Source of the DNA: an uncultured Anaerolineae bacterium
GTDB taxonomy: Bacteria > Chloroflexota > Anaerolineae > B4-G1 > DUEL01
NCBI GenBank assembly: GCA_937942115.1
Contig: CALDFY010000236.1
Location: 1 to 26,687 of the forward strand
DNA: 26,687 nt
Direction of reading: 5' to 3'
The position numbers and the translations under genes were made by a program. The first letter of the stretch is position 1, and each line of letters opens with the position of its first letter. The notes beneath the pieces are model-generated. The model did not search any database and had not been told where the DNA came from. It worked only from the letters and a program-made list of their open reading frames with translations. This document shows, in pieces, positions 7,849-14,927 of this stretch.

Positions 7849-8270
7849 GTCTGACCACGATTCAATGCAGCGCTACCCCGGCGCCTCCGGGGGAAGAGAA
7901 TCGCCCATACGATGACCAGGAACAGGCCAGAGAGTGCCAGGTCGCGCAGGCGGGTCTGGCGGGCGTAGTCGGACGCGTCAAAGAGCAGGTGGTTCAGCCA
8001 GACGTGAGCCTGGTAGAGGGTTGCAACGGCCAGGGTAGCCCAGTGGCTCCAGGGGCGCCGCAGGTAGAGACCCCCCGCGCAGGCCGTCAGCGCAATCCCC
8101 CAGAATATCCCCACCCCCGCCAGATACGCCCAGGGGACGGTCAACGGGAGGTCGGGGAGAATCCGGGCATAGCGGAGGGCCATCACGGCCCGCCCCAGGT
8201 TGCCCAGGCCCATCAGTCCGAGCAAAAGGACGAGGGAGGCTATCCACCAGCGGGAAGGACGGGCTCTCAT
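7845..8270 (-). CDS. small four-helix membrane protein
   Basis: This 141-residue hydrophobic protein has predicted membrane helices at about 9-28, 46-68, 73-93 and 112-130, with basic ends (MRARPSR and FPRRRRG). No family is recognised. The ATG overlaps the TGA of the polysaccharide deacetylase gene (ATGA), so the two are translationally coupled. The stop codon is the TAG of a GTAG hairpin element, so the native C-terminus may have been trimmed or altered when that element inserted. A role in the envelope alongside the deacetylase is only suggested by context. Confidence 0.75.
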   Translation of the reverse strand: MRARPSRWWIASLVLLLGLMGLGNLGRAVMALRYARILPDLPLTVPWAYLAGVGIFWGIALTACAGGLYLRRPWSHWATLAVATLYQAHVWLNHLLFDASDYARQTRLRDLALSGLFLVIVWAILFPRRRRGSAALNRGQT

Positions 8271-9145
8271 TGGGCTCCTTCTACTTCCGGCAGGCACAGC
8301 GATGTCCCCGCGCCCCGCCAGGGGAGCCGGCTCACCAACGTCCACAGCGGCTGAAGGCCGTTCACCTCCATCCGCCGGAGATAATACCGGCGCTCCGGCC
8401 GCTGGACGGGGCCCCCCCCTCCTCCGACGGCGACCTGATAGCCGGCCCGCTCCAGCAGCGCCGGCAATCCCTTCCGGTAAGCGTTGTAGGGATAAGCGAA
8501 ACTGACGGCCGAAACCCCCAGTTTCTCCTCCAGAACCTCCCGGGAGCCGGCAATCTCCCGCCACGCTTCCCGGTCGTCCGCTTCGGCCAGGTCAACGTGC
8601 TTGCGCCCGTGGGACGCGATCTCCATCCCGGCGTCCCGCATCTCCGCCAGTTCCTCCCAGGTCATAAAGCGCGGGTAGCCGATGAAGGAGGTGCTGACGA
8701 AAAACGTGGCCCGTATTCCATACCGCCGGAGGATGGGGAAGGCGACGTCGTACTGTTCCCGCCAGCCGTCGTCAAAGGTCAGCGCGATGGGGCGGTCGGG
8801 AAGGGTCGCCTTCCCTTCCAGCGCCGCCGCAATCTCGCCGACGGTCACCGGATGGTAGCCCAGCCGTTGCAGGAGCAACAGTTGGGCCTCCAAATCCGCC
8901 GCCGTTACGTTGAAGCGGGAGAGGGAGTGCCCATCCCGCTCCAGCGTCTCCCGACCGACGAAGTGGTACATCAGAATGGGGATCAGGACCTCCCCCTCCT
9001 TCAGGCTGTAGACGGGGTCCGGGGCACAGAGGTGCCGATGGAGGAGGGGGTCGGGTGGGGGTTCTCCCGCCGCGACACCGCCGGCTCCTGTCGTGAGAAG
9101 GAGGACAAGGGGAAACAGGACGAAGGGCACCGATAGAGAGCGCAT
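8267..9145 (-). CDS. secreted polysaccharide deacetylase (NodB domain)
   Basis: This is a 292-residue exported carbohydrate esterase family 4 type protein. The N-terminus carries a signal peptide (hydrophobic core FVLFPLVLLLTTGAGG). The NodB domain follows: LIPILMYHFV, then ALTFDDGWREQYD with the TFDDG metal and base motif. ATFFVSTSFIG comes next, then SHGRKHVDL, which supplies the two metal-binding histidines, and SFAYPYNAYRKG. It should remove acetyl groups from an envelope or extracellular polysaccharide. I chose the ATG at 9145, which has GAGGTG suitably spaced. A GTG three codons upstream lies closer to that site. The gene is coupled to the downstream membrane protein by an ATGA overlap. 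Confidence 0.93.
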   Translation of the reverse strand: MRSLSVPFVLFPLVLLLTTGAGGVAAGEPPPDPLLHRHLCAPDPVYSLKEGEVLIPILMYHFVGRETLERDGHSLSRFNVTAADLEAQLLLLQRLGYHPVTVGEIAAALEGKATLPDRPIALTFDDGWREQYDVAFPILRRYGIRATFFVSTSFIGYPRFMTWEELAEMRDAGMEIASHGRKHVDLAEADDREAWREIAGSREVLEEKLGVSAVSFAYPYNAYRKGLPALLERAGYQVAVGGGGGPVQRPERRYYLRRMEVNGLQPLWTLVSRLPWRGAGTSLCLPEVEGAQ

Positions 9146-9171
9146 TTCTTTCACCTCGGGGCTGTTGTCAA

Positions 9172-10284
9172 TCAGTTGCGGCCACGCGGACGGGGTCTTC
9201 CCCTCGTCTGGACAAAGCGGACCAGGAAGTCGGCCTCATCGTATTCCCGATCCTCCGGCCCGTACCATTCAAACGCCAGTTCCAGGGGACGGCCGTCTTC
9301 CCCTTGACCCCGCACATAGAGGTAGCGGCGGTCCTTCAGATACGGCCCTCCCGCCGGGGTTGCGGCTCCCAGAGCAGAGGCCAGGGCCCCCTTCAGGATG
9401 TGCCCGACGATGAACGGCTTCCAGTCCGGGCGCGGGAGGGAGACCTCCACGCGAATGTGGCCCAGGGGCATGATACACCACCCATCGGGCCGGCCGTCCA
9501 GTTTGCTGCGCAGCGAAGGGTAGAGCCAGGCAAGCAGATAATCCGGCGTTAACTGTACATCCCCCAGGGAACTCGCCACCTGGGCGTTCAGGCTTTCCAC
9601 GAAGGCCTGCTCCTCCGGCGTGGCGGTCTGCCAGTCTATGATGCGGATGTGCCGGAAGGCCGGGCGGGGATGGTGGTCCCAGGGGAATTTCCGGTAGAGG
9701 CGAAAAGATTCGTTCCCCTCGCGGTGGCGCCACAGGCACTCCAGAAGGTCCTGGAAGAAATGGACTGCCTCCGGGTCATCTACGGAGAGGACGAAGCCCC
9801 ATGTCCCCTCTTCGGGGAGGACGGCCATTTCGTCCACGAAGTACGCCTCCGGGAAGAAGGCCAGCACGTCCTCCCGGCGGGCGCCGGGCAGATGGATTTC
9901 CTGCACGCTGGGGTAGAGGGTGATCCTGGCGTTGGACCGGGATAAGCCGCTGGTGCCGGCCGCGATCCGGGCCTTGTGCGGCTGCGTGAAGTCCACTTCG
10001 TGCCAGCGGCGGCCGGTGCGCCAGCGGAGGCGGTCACCCTCCAGGATCAGTTCTCCCCGCCCCCGTTCGGCCAGGCGTATGAGGAACGGGTAGGTCACCA
10101 CAGCGACGGCCAGCCCGGGGATAAACCCCCCGAAACAGAGCAACACCCCCAGCCAACCGGGGACGTTCCAGCCCAGGAGGGCCAGAATACCCAGGTATAG
10201 CCCTCCCCAGACCCCCAGGCAGATCAGGGTGGGCAGGACGACGGTGTACCAGCCGCTGGTGTACGGAATCTTCAGGTGATGCAT
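9172..10284 (-). CDS. membrane protein of unknown function
   Basis: This 370-residue protein has two N-terminal membrane helices (about 13-38 and 42-70). A cytoplasmic region of about 290 residues, rich in Trp and aromatic residues, follows. Directly after the helices, GELILEGDRLRWRTGRRWHEVDF reads like the start of a small beta domain (bacterial PH-like proteins often begin so). The rest is a mixed alpha/beta region without a motif I recognise. The ATG follows GAGGCGCAAAG. Twenty-six bases separate its stop from the deacetylase start, so the two may share a transcript. Confidence 0.75.
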   Translation of the reverse strand: MHHLKIPYTSGWYTVVLPTLICLGVWGGLYLGILALLGWNVPGWLGVLLCFGGFIPGLAVAVVTYPFLIRLAERGRGELILEGDRLRWRTGRRWHEVDFTQPHKARIAAGTSGLSRSNARITLYPSVQEIHLPGARREDVLAFFPEAYFVDEMAVLPEEGTWGFVLSVDDPEAVHFFQDLLECLWRHREGNESFRLYRKFPWDHHPRPAFRHIRIIDWQTATPEEQAFVESLNAQVASSLGDVQLTPDYLLAWLYPSLRSKLDGRPDGWCIMPLGHIRVEVSLPRPDWKPFIVGHILKGALASALGAATPAGGPYLKDRRYLYVRGQGEDGRPLELAFEWYGPEDREYDEADFLVRFVQTRGRPRPRGRN

Positions 10285-10325
10285 CTTTGCGCCTCTTTGG
10301 GCACGTTTACAGCGAGTTACGCACC

Positions 10326-10647
10326 GCGTAGGACGGCCTTTCCAGGCCGTCCGGACGGGCTCAACAGGACGGGCTCAAAAGCCCGTCCCACGAGTACACC
10401 CACTCTCCCCCCACCATCATCCCCAGCACCCGCGTAGGATGGCCTTTCCAGGCCGTCCGGACAGGCTCAACAGGACGGGCTCAAAAGCCCGTCCCACGAG
10501 TACACCCACCGTCCCCCCACCATCGTCCCCAGCACCCGCGTAGGACGGCCTTTCCAGGCCGTCCGGACAGGCTCAAAGAGACGGGCTCAAGAGCCCGTCC
10601 TGCGAGTACACCCACCGTCCCCCCACCATCGTCCCCAGCACCCGCGT
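10326..10647. repeat. 106-bp tandem repeat (three units) carrying hairpins and a gene end
   Basis: Units start near 10326, 10432 and 10538, and the matching point inside the gene is near 10644, so the period is a constant 106 bases. Each unit contains a GTAG-foot hairpin pair (stems ACGGCCT/AGGCCGT and ACGGGCT/AGCCCGT). Each also contains about 42 bases copied from the 3' end of the amidohydrolase gene, encoding RVLGTMVGGRWVYS on the minus strand. Units differ by only a few substitutions, so amplification looks recent. The proximal unit holds the real gene end; the two distal ones are non-coding. Confidence 0.92.
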
Positions 10648-12186
10648 CCGGGGGATGAGGGACGGGTCGGCGGCGAAGACGTCCTGATCCAGTACCACCA
10701 GGTCGGCCCATTTGCCGGGGGTCAGGGTGCCCAGGCGGGTATCCAGCCCGGCCGCGCAGGCCGCGCCCCAGGTGTAGGCCCGAACGGCCTCCTCCACGGT
10801 GATCCGCTGGGCCGGAACCCATCCCTCCGGCCCGCCGTACCCGTCCGGGCGGGCGCGGGTGACCGCCGCGTGGATGCCCAGGAACGGGTTGGGACTCTCC
10901 ACGGGGCAATCGGAGCCGAAGGCCAGGACCGTCCCGGCGTCCAGGAGGGAGCGCCAGGCGTAGGCGGTAGCGCAGCGGGCAGGGCCCCAGTACCGGTCCG
11001 CCATCGGCGCGTCCTGGACGGCGTGGATGGGCTGCATAGAGGCGACAACCCTCAGCGCGGCCAGTCGGCCCACGTCGTCCGGGTGGAGCAACTGGACGTG
11101 CTCTATGCGGTGACGGAGACGGGCGCGGTTCTCCGGCGGCAGGGCTTCCAGGGCGTCCAGCACCAGCCGGTTGGCCCGGTCACCGATGGCGTGGACCGCC
11201 AGCGCCAGCCCGCCCTCCGCCGCCCGCCGGATAGCCTCCCCCAGCGCCTCCGGCTCCATGGTCAGGATGCCCCGGTTGTCGGGTTCGCCGATGTACGGCT
11301 CCAGCATGGCCGCCGTGCGGGGGCCCAGCGCGCCGTCGGCGAAGAGTTTGACGCCGCCAATGCGCAGGAAGTCGTCCCCCAGGCCGGAGCGAAGATGGAG
11401 CGCCAGCGCCGATTCCAGTGCCTCCAGCGGCAGGTAGAAGACGATGCGCAGGGGGAGCGGGGCCCTGTCCTCCCGGAGCCGCTGATACGCCTCCAGCGCG
11501 GTCAGGTCGCCCATGTCGTGGACGGCGGTGAGGCCCAGGCGGGCCAGGTGCTCCAGCGCGGGCGGGAGCATCCGCGCCAGGGCCGCCGCGCCGGGGCGGG
11601 GGACGGCTTCCTGGATCAGCCGCATCGCCTCCTCCAGGAAGAGGCCGGTGGGGCGGCCCGCGTCGTCCCGGACGATTTGCCCGCCGGGCGGGTCGGGGGT
11701 GCTGGCAGTGATGGCGGCCCGCTCCATCGCGCGGGTGCTGGCGACCAGCGCGTGCCCGCTCCGGGCCGTCAACACAACGGGATGGTCCGGCGCAACACTA
11801 TCCAGGTCGGCGGCGGTGGGGAAGCGGCGGTCGGGCCATTCCTCCTGATGCCACCCCTGACCCAGGATCCACTCCCCCGCCGGGGTGACGGCGGCCCGCG
11901 CGGCCACCCGGGCCAGCATCTCCTCCCGCGTGGCCGTCCCGGTCAGGTCCACCTGCTGCAGCCCCAGGGCGAACCAGGAGAGGTGGATGTGGCTATCGGT
12001 CAGGCCCGGGATGACCGTCCGCCCTTCCAGGTCCACCACCTCCGTCCCCGGGCCGGCCAGCGCGCGCAGGTCATCCCCGCCCACGGCCCGGACCCGCCCC
12101 CCGCAGACCGCCAGCGCACTGGCCCGGGGATGCTGCGGGTCCATGGTGTAGATGCGCCCGTTGATCAGCAAGAGGTCAGCGCTCAT
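10573..12186 (-). CDS. amidohydrolase family 3 protein (YtcJ-like)
   Basis: This 537-residue metal-dependent hydrolase is of the amidohydrolase superfamily (COG1574 type). TVIPGLTDSHIHL carries the first metal histidines (66 and 68). AVHAIGDRAN and RHRIEHVQLLHPDD carry later metal ligands, and FGSDCPVESPNPFLGIHAAVTR holds the catalytic Asp. Members of this group act on N-acyl or amide bonds, but the substrate is not predictable. The ATG overlaps the end of the DarT-macrodomain gene by 11 bases with no clear ribosome site, implying coupling. The last few residues (after WVYS) are encoded by an inserted hairpin element, which also supplies the stop. Confidence 0.92.
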   Translation of the reverse strand: MSADLLLINGRIYTMDPQHPRASALAVCGGRVRAVGGDDLRALAGPGTEVVDLEGRTVIPGLTDSHIHLSWFALGLQQVDLTGTATREEMLARVAARAAVTPAGEWILGQGWHQEEWPDRRFPTAADLDSVAPDHPVVLTARSGHALVASTRAMERAAITASTPDPPGGQIVRDDAGRPTGLFLEEAMRLIQEAVPRPGAAALARMLPPALEHLARLGLTAVHDMGDLTALEAYQRLREDRAPLPLRIVFYLPLEALESALALHLRSGLGDDFLRIGGVKLFADGALGPRTAAMLEPYIGEPDNRGILTMEPEALGEAIRRAAEGGLALAVHAIGDRANRLVLDALEALPPENRARLRHRIEHVQLLHPDDVGRLAALRVVASMQPIHAVQDAPMADRYWGPARCATAYAWRSLLDAGTVLAFGSDCPVESPNPFLGIHAAVTRARPDGYGGPEGWVPAQRITVEEAVRAYTWGAACAAGLDTRLGTLTPGKWADLVVLDQDVFAADPSLIPRTRVLGTMVGGRWVYSQDGLLSPSL

Positions 12187-13363
12187 AGTTGGGGCCCAAC
12201 AAGAAATCGGGGGTCAGGAACTCCTGGGGCACTTTCTTCTCTTGAGGCAGGTAGATGGCGACAGGAATATCCAGGTCGGCCAGATACCGGCACATCAGGG
12301 GGCCCACTTCGCGCCACTCCAGGCCTCCCAGTCCACATCCCAGGGCCGGTACTGCCAGCGACCGGATACCCTCTGTTTTGTAGTGCTCCTGAATCCAGCG
12401 GAGACCCTCTTCTATCCCGTTGATGTCCGACCGCTCCCGCCAGTGCCGTTTGGTAGGGAACAGCAGAAACCATCGGGCCTCGTTGGCTTCGGGGAGCGGC
12501 CCCTCGGCCAGTTCCTGCTCCAGAGAAGCCTCGCGTTTGTAGAGATACGGCCTCCCCATTACCAGGATTTTCTGACGGCATACCTCCTGGTATCTGACGT
12601 AAACATCCGGAAACTGGTACTTTGCGCGAGACGCCATGCCCTTCCCCATCACCCCGACCGTGTTCACGCTTACGGTCAGGGTCTGCATCTGGGAGAAGAA
12701 CATATCCCCGTCCACCAGGAACAGAGTTCCCGTCACTTTCCACTGCTGGCGCGGGCGGAAAAACATAGGAGGTTCCGGAACTACGGGGATCCGTTCCGCC
12801 AATGGGCCGAGGAGTTGTTGCACCTTCTTTGCGTCTTCGCGATCGGCCACATAGATGGTGTGGATGAAATCCGGGGGTACCCGGTCCGGGACCAGGCACT
12901 CGGACATCATGATCCGCTTAGAGCCATCCTCCTGAGCCCACCATTCCCGCTGAAGCAAATCCCAGATTTCTTTTTCTTGCAACGCCTTTAATCCCTCGTC
13001 TTTCGGCATAATGACCGACAACGGGCTGGCGGCATTGCCGATGGAGATGAAAGAGGCAATCTGCAGAATCTGGGGTCTGACCGCCAGTATAGCAATTCCT
13101 TTGGCCTTTCTCTCATTGACGACCCGATACAGCATTGCATTGCGCGGTTGAAAGTACAGGTTGGCGAATTCCCAGAGGCTCTTCCCATCGGGTGTCGTTC
13201 TCTGCTGGCGGCTCTTCACGATACTCTCATCGTAAATCGGGGTATATGGGATGCCTCGCCTCTGAACTTCGGCGTGGGAAAGGATACCCTCCCGCAAAAT
13301 ACTGGGAAGGTTTTCCACGGGAGCAATATAGTACAAATTCTGAACCTCCCGTCTCCTCGCCAT
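12176..13363 (-). CDS. DarT-like DNA ADP-ribosyltransferase fused to DarG-like macrodomain
   Basis: One 395-residue chain joins a toxin and an antitoxin domain. Residues 1 to about 185 match DarT (DUF4433): NLYYIAPVENLPSILREGIL at the start, then NLYFQPRNAMLY with the NAD-site Arg (R74). MSECLVPDRVP follows, with the expected catalytic Glu (E155). DarT modifies thymidine in single-stranded DNA. Residues about 208-373 are a macrodomain of the DarG type: VNTVGVMGKGMA (234-244), FPTKRHW (302-308) and ALGCGLGGLEW (340-350), expected to remove the ADP-ribose. Only about 20 residues follow, so the extra DarG C-terminal domain is missing. The ATG follows AAAGGAGTTAAA. Domain assignments are from motif memory; activity is inferred. 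Confidence 0.9.
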   Translation of the reverse strand: MARRREVQNLYYIAPVENLPSILREGILSHAEVQRRGIPYTPIYDESIVKSRQQRTTPDGKSLWEFANLYFQPRNAMLYRVVNERKAKGIAILAVRPQILQIASFISIGNAASPLSVIMPKDEGLKALQEKEIWDLLQREWWAQEDGSKRIMMSECLVPDRVPPDFIHTIYVADREDAKKVQQLLGPLAERIPVVPEPPMFFRPRQQWKVTGTLFLVDGDMFFSQMQTLTVSVNTVGVMGKGMASRAKYQFPDVYVRYQEVCRQKILVMGRPYLYKREASLEQELAEGPLPEANEARWFLLFPTKRHWRERSDINGIEEGLRWIQEHYKTEGIRSLAVPALGCGLGGLEWREVGPLMCRYLADLDIPVAIYLPQEKKVPQEFLTPDFLLGPNYER

Positions 13364-13404
13364 TTTAACTCCTTTCTTGCCTTTTGCGCCATCCCCTTCC
13401 GGTG

Positions 13405-13414
13405 TATAATTATA
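13405..13414. promoter_or_regulatory. shared palindromic -10 box for divergent genes
   Basis: TATAATTATA is a 10-base palindrome in the 79-base gap between the DarT-macrodomain gene (minus) and the MtaD-like amidohydrolase gene (plus). It offers TATAAT on both strands. Candidate -35 boxes are weak (TTTTGC at 13382-13387 for plus, TTTTCC at 13437-13432 for minus). The predicted transcripts would overlap at their 5' ends. Confidence 0.5.
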
Positions 13415-13442
13415 GCCACCTTCTCCGGAAAGGAAAATCGCT

Positions 13443-14870
13443 ATGCGCCTGCTCATCCGCCAGGTGGCTGCCATCCCGCTGGACGGGGAAAAAGACATGC
13501 TCCCCGAAGTGGACATCGCCATAGAGGACGGGCGAATCCGGGCAATGGGAGCAGTCCCGCCCGATTTCGTCCCCGAGCAGACAATAGACGGTCGGGAGTT
13601 CCTGGCCCTGCCGGCTTTCTTCAACGCCCACACTCACGCCGCGATGACCCTGGAGCGGGGCTGGGCGGAGGACCTCCCCTTTGACCGCTGGCTGAACGAG
13701 AAAATCTGGGTGGCCGAGTCGGCCCTGGAGGAAGAGGACGTCTATTGGGGCGCGGCGCTGGCCTGCTGCGAGATGATCCGCTCCGGCGTCGTCGGCTTCG
13801 CCGACCACTACTTCTGGATGCACCAGGTCGCCCGCGCGGTTGCCGAGGCCGGGATGAAGGCCCTCCTGGCCTGGTGCCAGTTCGGCATCGGCGCCGAGCA
13901 CGAGGTGGGCGGCGCCACGCTGGAAGATACCGTCGCCTTTATCCGGGAGTGGCACGGCGCAGCGGACGGCCGCATCCGCTGCGCGCTGGGGCCCCATTCC
14001 CCCTACATGTGCCCGCCGGAGTTCCTGCGCCGGGTCGTGGAGGAAGCGGAGCGGCTGGGGGTGGGCATCCACCTCCACGTGGCCGAATCGGAGGAACAGG
14101 TCGCCAACTCGCTCCGGGCCCACGGCCGGACCCCGGTGGCCCATCTGGCCCACCTGGGCGTCTTTGACCATCCCACCATCGCCGCCCACTGCATCGCCGT
14201 CACCGATGAGGACCTGGACATCCTGGCCCGGAAGGGCGTCTGGGTGGCCCACACCCCCAAGACCTACATGAAACTGGCTATGGGGATGGCCCCGCTGGAC
14301 CGTTTCCTGGCGGCGGGGGTCCGGGTGGCGCTGGGGACGGACGGGCCGGCCTCCAACAATGACCTGAACATGCTGGAGGTCCTGCGCATTGCGGGACTGG
14401 TGCACAAAAACCGTGTCGGCGACCCGGCGGCGTTCCCGCACCACCTGCTCCTGCGGCTGGCGACGCACGTAGGGGCAACCCTTGCGGTTGCCCCCAACGG
14501 GGCAGGGGCAAGCCCTGGGGCAGGGGCAAGCCCTGGGGCAGGGGCAAGCCCTGCCCCTACAACGGATAATGTAGGGGCAACCCTTGCGGTTGCCCCAAAT
14601 GTGGGCGTCTTGCGGCCCGGCGCCCCCGCCGACCTGATCCTGATGGACACCCGGGGCGTCCACTGGGCCCCGCGCCACGACCTGGCCGCCAACGTCGTCT
14701 ACGCCAGCCACCCCGCCGACATCCGCTACGTCTTCTGCGACGGGCGGCCCCTGCTGTGGGACGGCGAACTGGTCACGCTGGACGAAGAGCGCATCCGCTA
14801 CGAGGCGGAGCGGCGGGCCTTCCGCATGGTCGGCACACCGATGCGCCCGGTGAGGAGGTATCAGGGGTAG
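13443..14870 (+). CDS. MtaD/AtzA-like amidohydrolase with in-frame repeat insertion
   Basis: This 475-residue deaminase or hydrolase is from the S-adenosylhomocysteine/methylthioadenosine deaminase branch of the amidohydrolases. It has FFNAHTHAAM (metal His 63 and 65), LHVAESEEQ (His 212, Glu 215), AAHCIAV (His 249) and LGTDGPASNND (Asp 300). It probably deaminates a purine or thio-purine nucleoside; the exact substrate is uncertain. Residues 343-386 are foreign to the family: VGATLAVAPN, three GAGASP units, APTTDN and a second VGATLAVAPN. They sit where homologues have the loop leading to the LRPGAPADLI strand. This segment is encoded by GTAG hairpin repeats read in an open phase. Confidence 0.9.
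   Translation: MRLLIRQVAAIPLDGEKDMLPEVDIAIEDGRIRAMGAVPPDFVPEQTIDGREFLALPAFFNAHTHAAMTLERGWAEDLPFDRWLNEKIWVAESALEEEDVYWGAALACCEMIRSGVVGFADHYFWMHQVARAVAEAGMKALLAWCQFGIGAEHEVGGATLEDTVAFIREWHGAADGRIRCALGPHSPYMCPPEFLRRVVEEAERLGVGIHLHVAESEEQVANSLRAHGRTPVAHLAHLGVFDHPTIAAHCIAVTDEDLDILARKGVWVAHTPKTYMKLAMGMAPLDRFLAAGVRVALGTDGPASNNDLNMLEVLRIAGLVHKNRVGDPAAFPHHLLLRLATHVGATLAVAPNGAGASPGAGASPGAGASPAPTTDNVGATLAVAPNVGVLRPGAPADLILMDTRGVHWAPRHDLAANVVYASHPADIRYVFCDGRPLLWDGELVTLDEERIRYEAERRAFRMVGTPMRPVRRYQG
14469..14596 (+). repeat. GTAG hairpin cluster inside a coding sequence
   Basis: Two exact copies of a 26-base GTAG-foot hairpin (14469-14494 and 14571-14596, stem GGGGCAACC/GGTTGCCCC) flank three 18-base tandem units (GGGGCAGGGGCAAGCCCT). 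The last of these forms a stem with the following CTGCCCCTAC. The same 26-mer occurs at 3636-3661 in the intergenic composite repeat. The two copies are 102 bases apart (34 codons), so the frame is kept. Confidence 0.95.
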
Positions 14871-14927
14871 ACCCCGTTCTTTGCGGTTCCGCCCATCCCA
14901 AAACCTGCGCTGACTGGAGGCTTCCGA

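Noticed and set aside
10326..10643. Possible CRISPR array
   Set aside because: The three 106-bp units are tandem without unique spacers and contain a copied gene end.
10870..12423. 517-codon open frame on the plus strand
   Set aside because: Antisense to the YtcJ-like amidohydrolase; Gln/Arg/Gly-rich text without domains.
14500..14560. Short repeat array that might suggest CRISPR
   Set aside because: Three 18-base tandem units with no spacers, inside an open coding frame.
14871..14927. Riboswitch or threonine attenuator before thrC
   Set aside because: Only 57 bases, no Thr/Ile-rich leader peptide, and no terminator stem.
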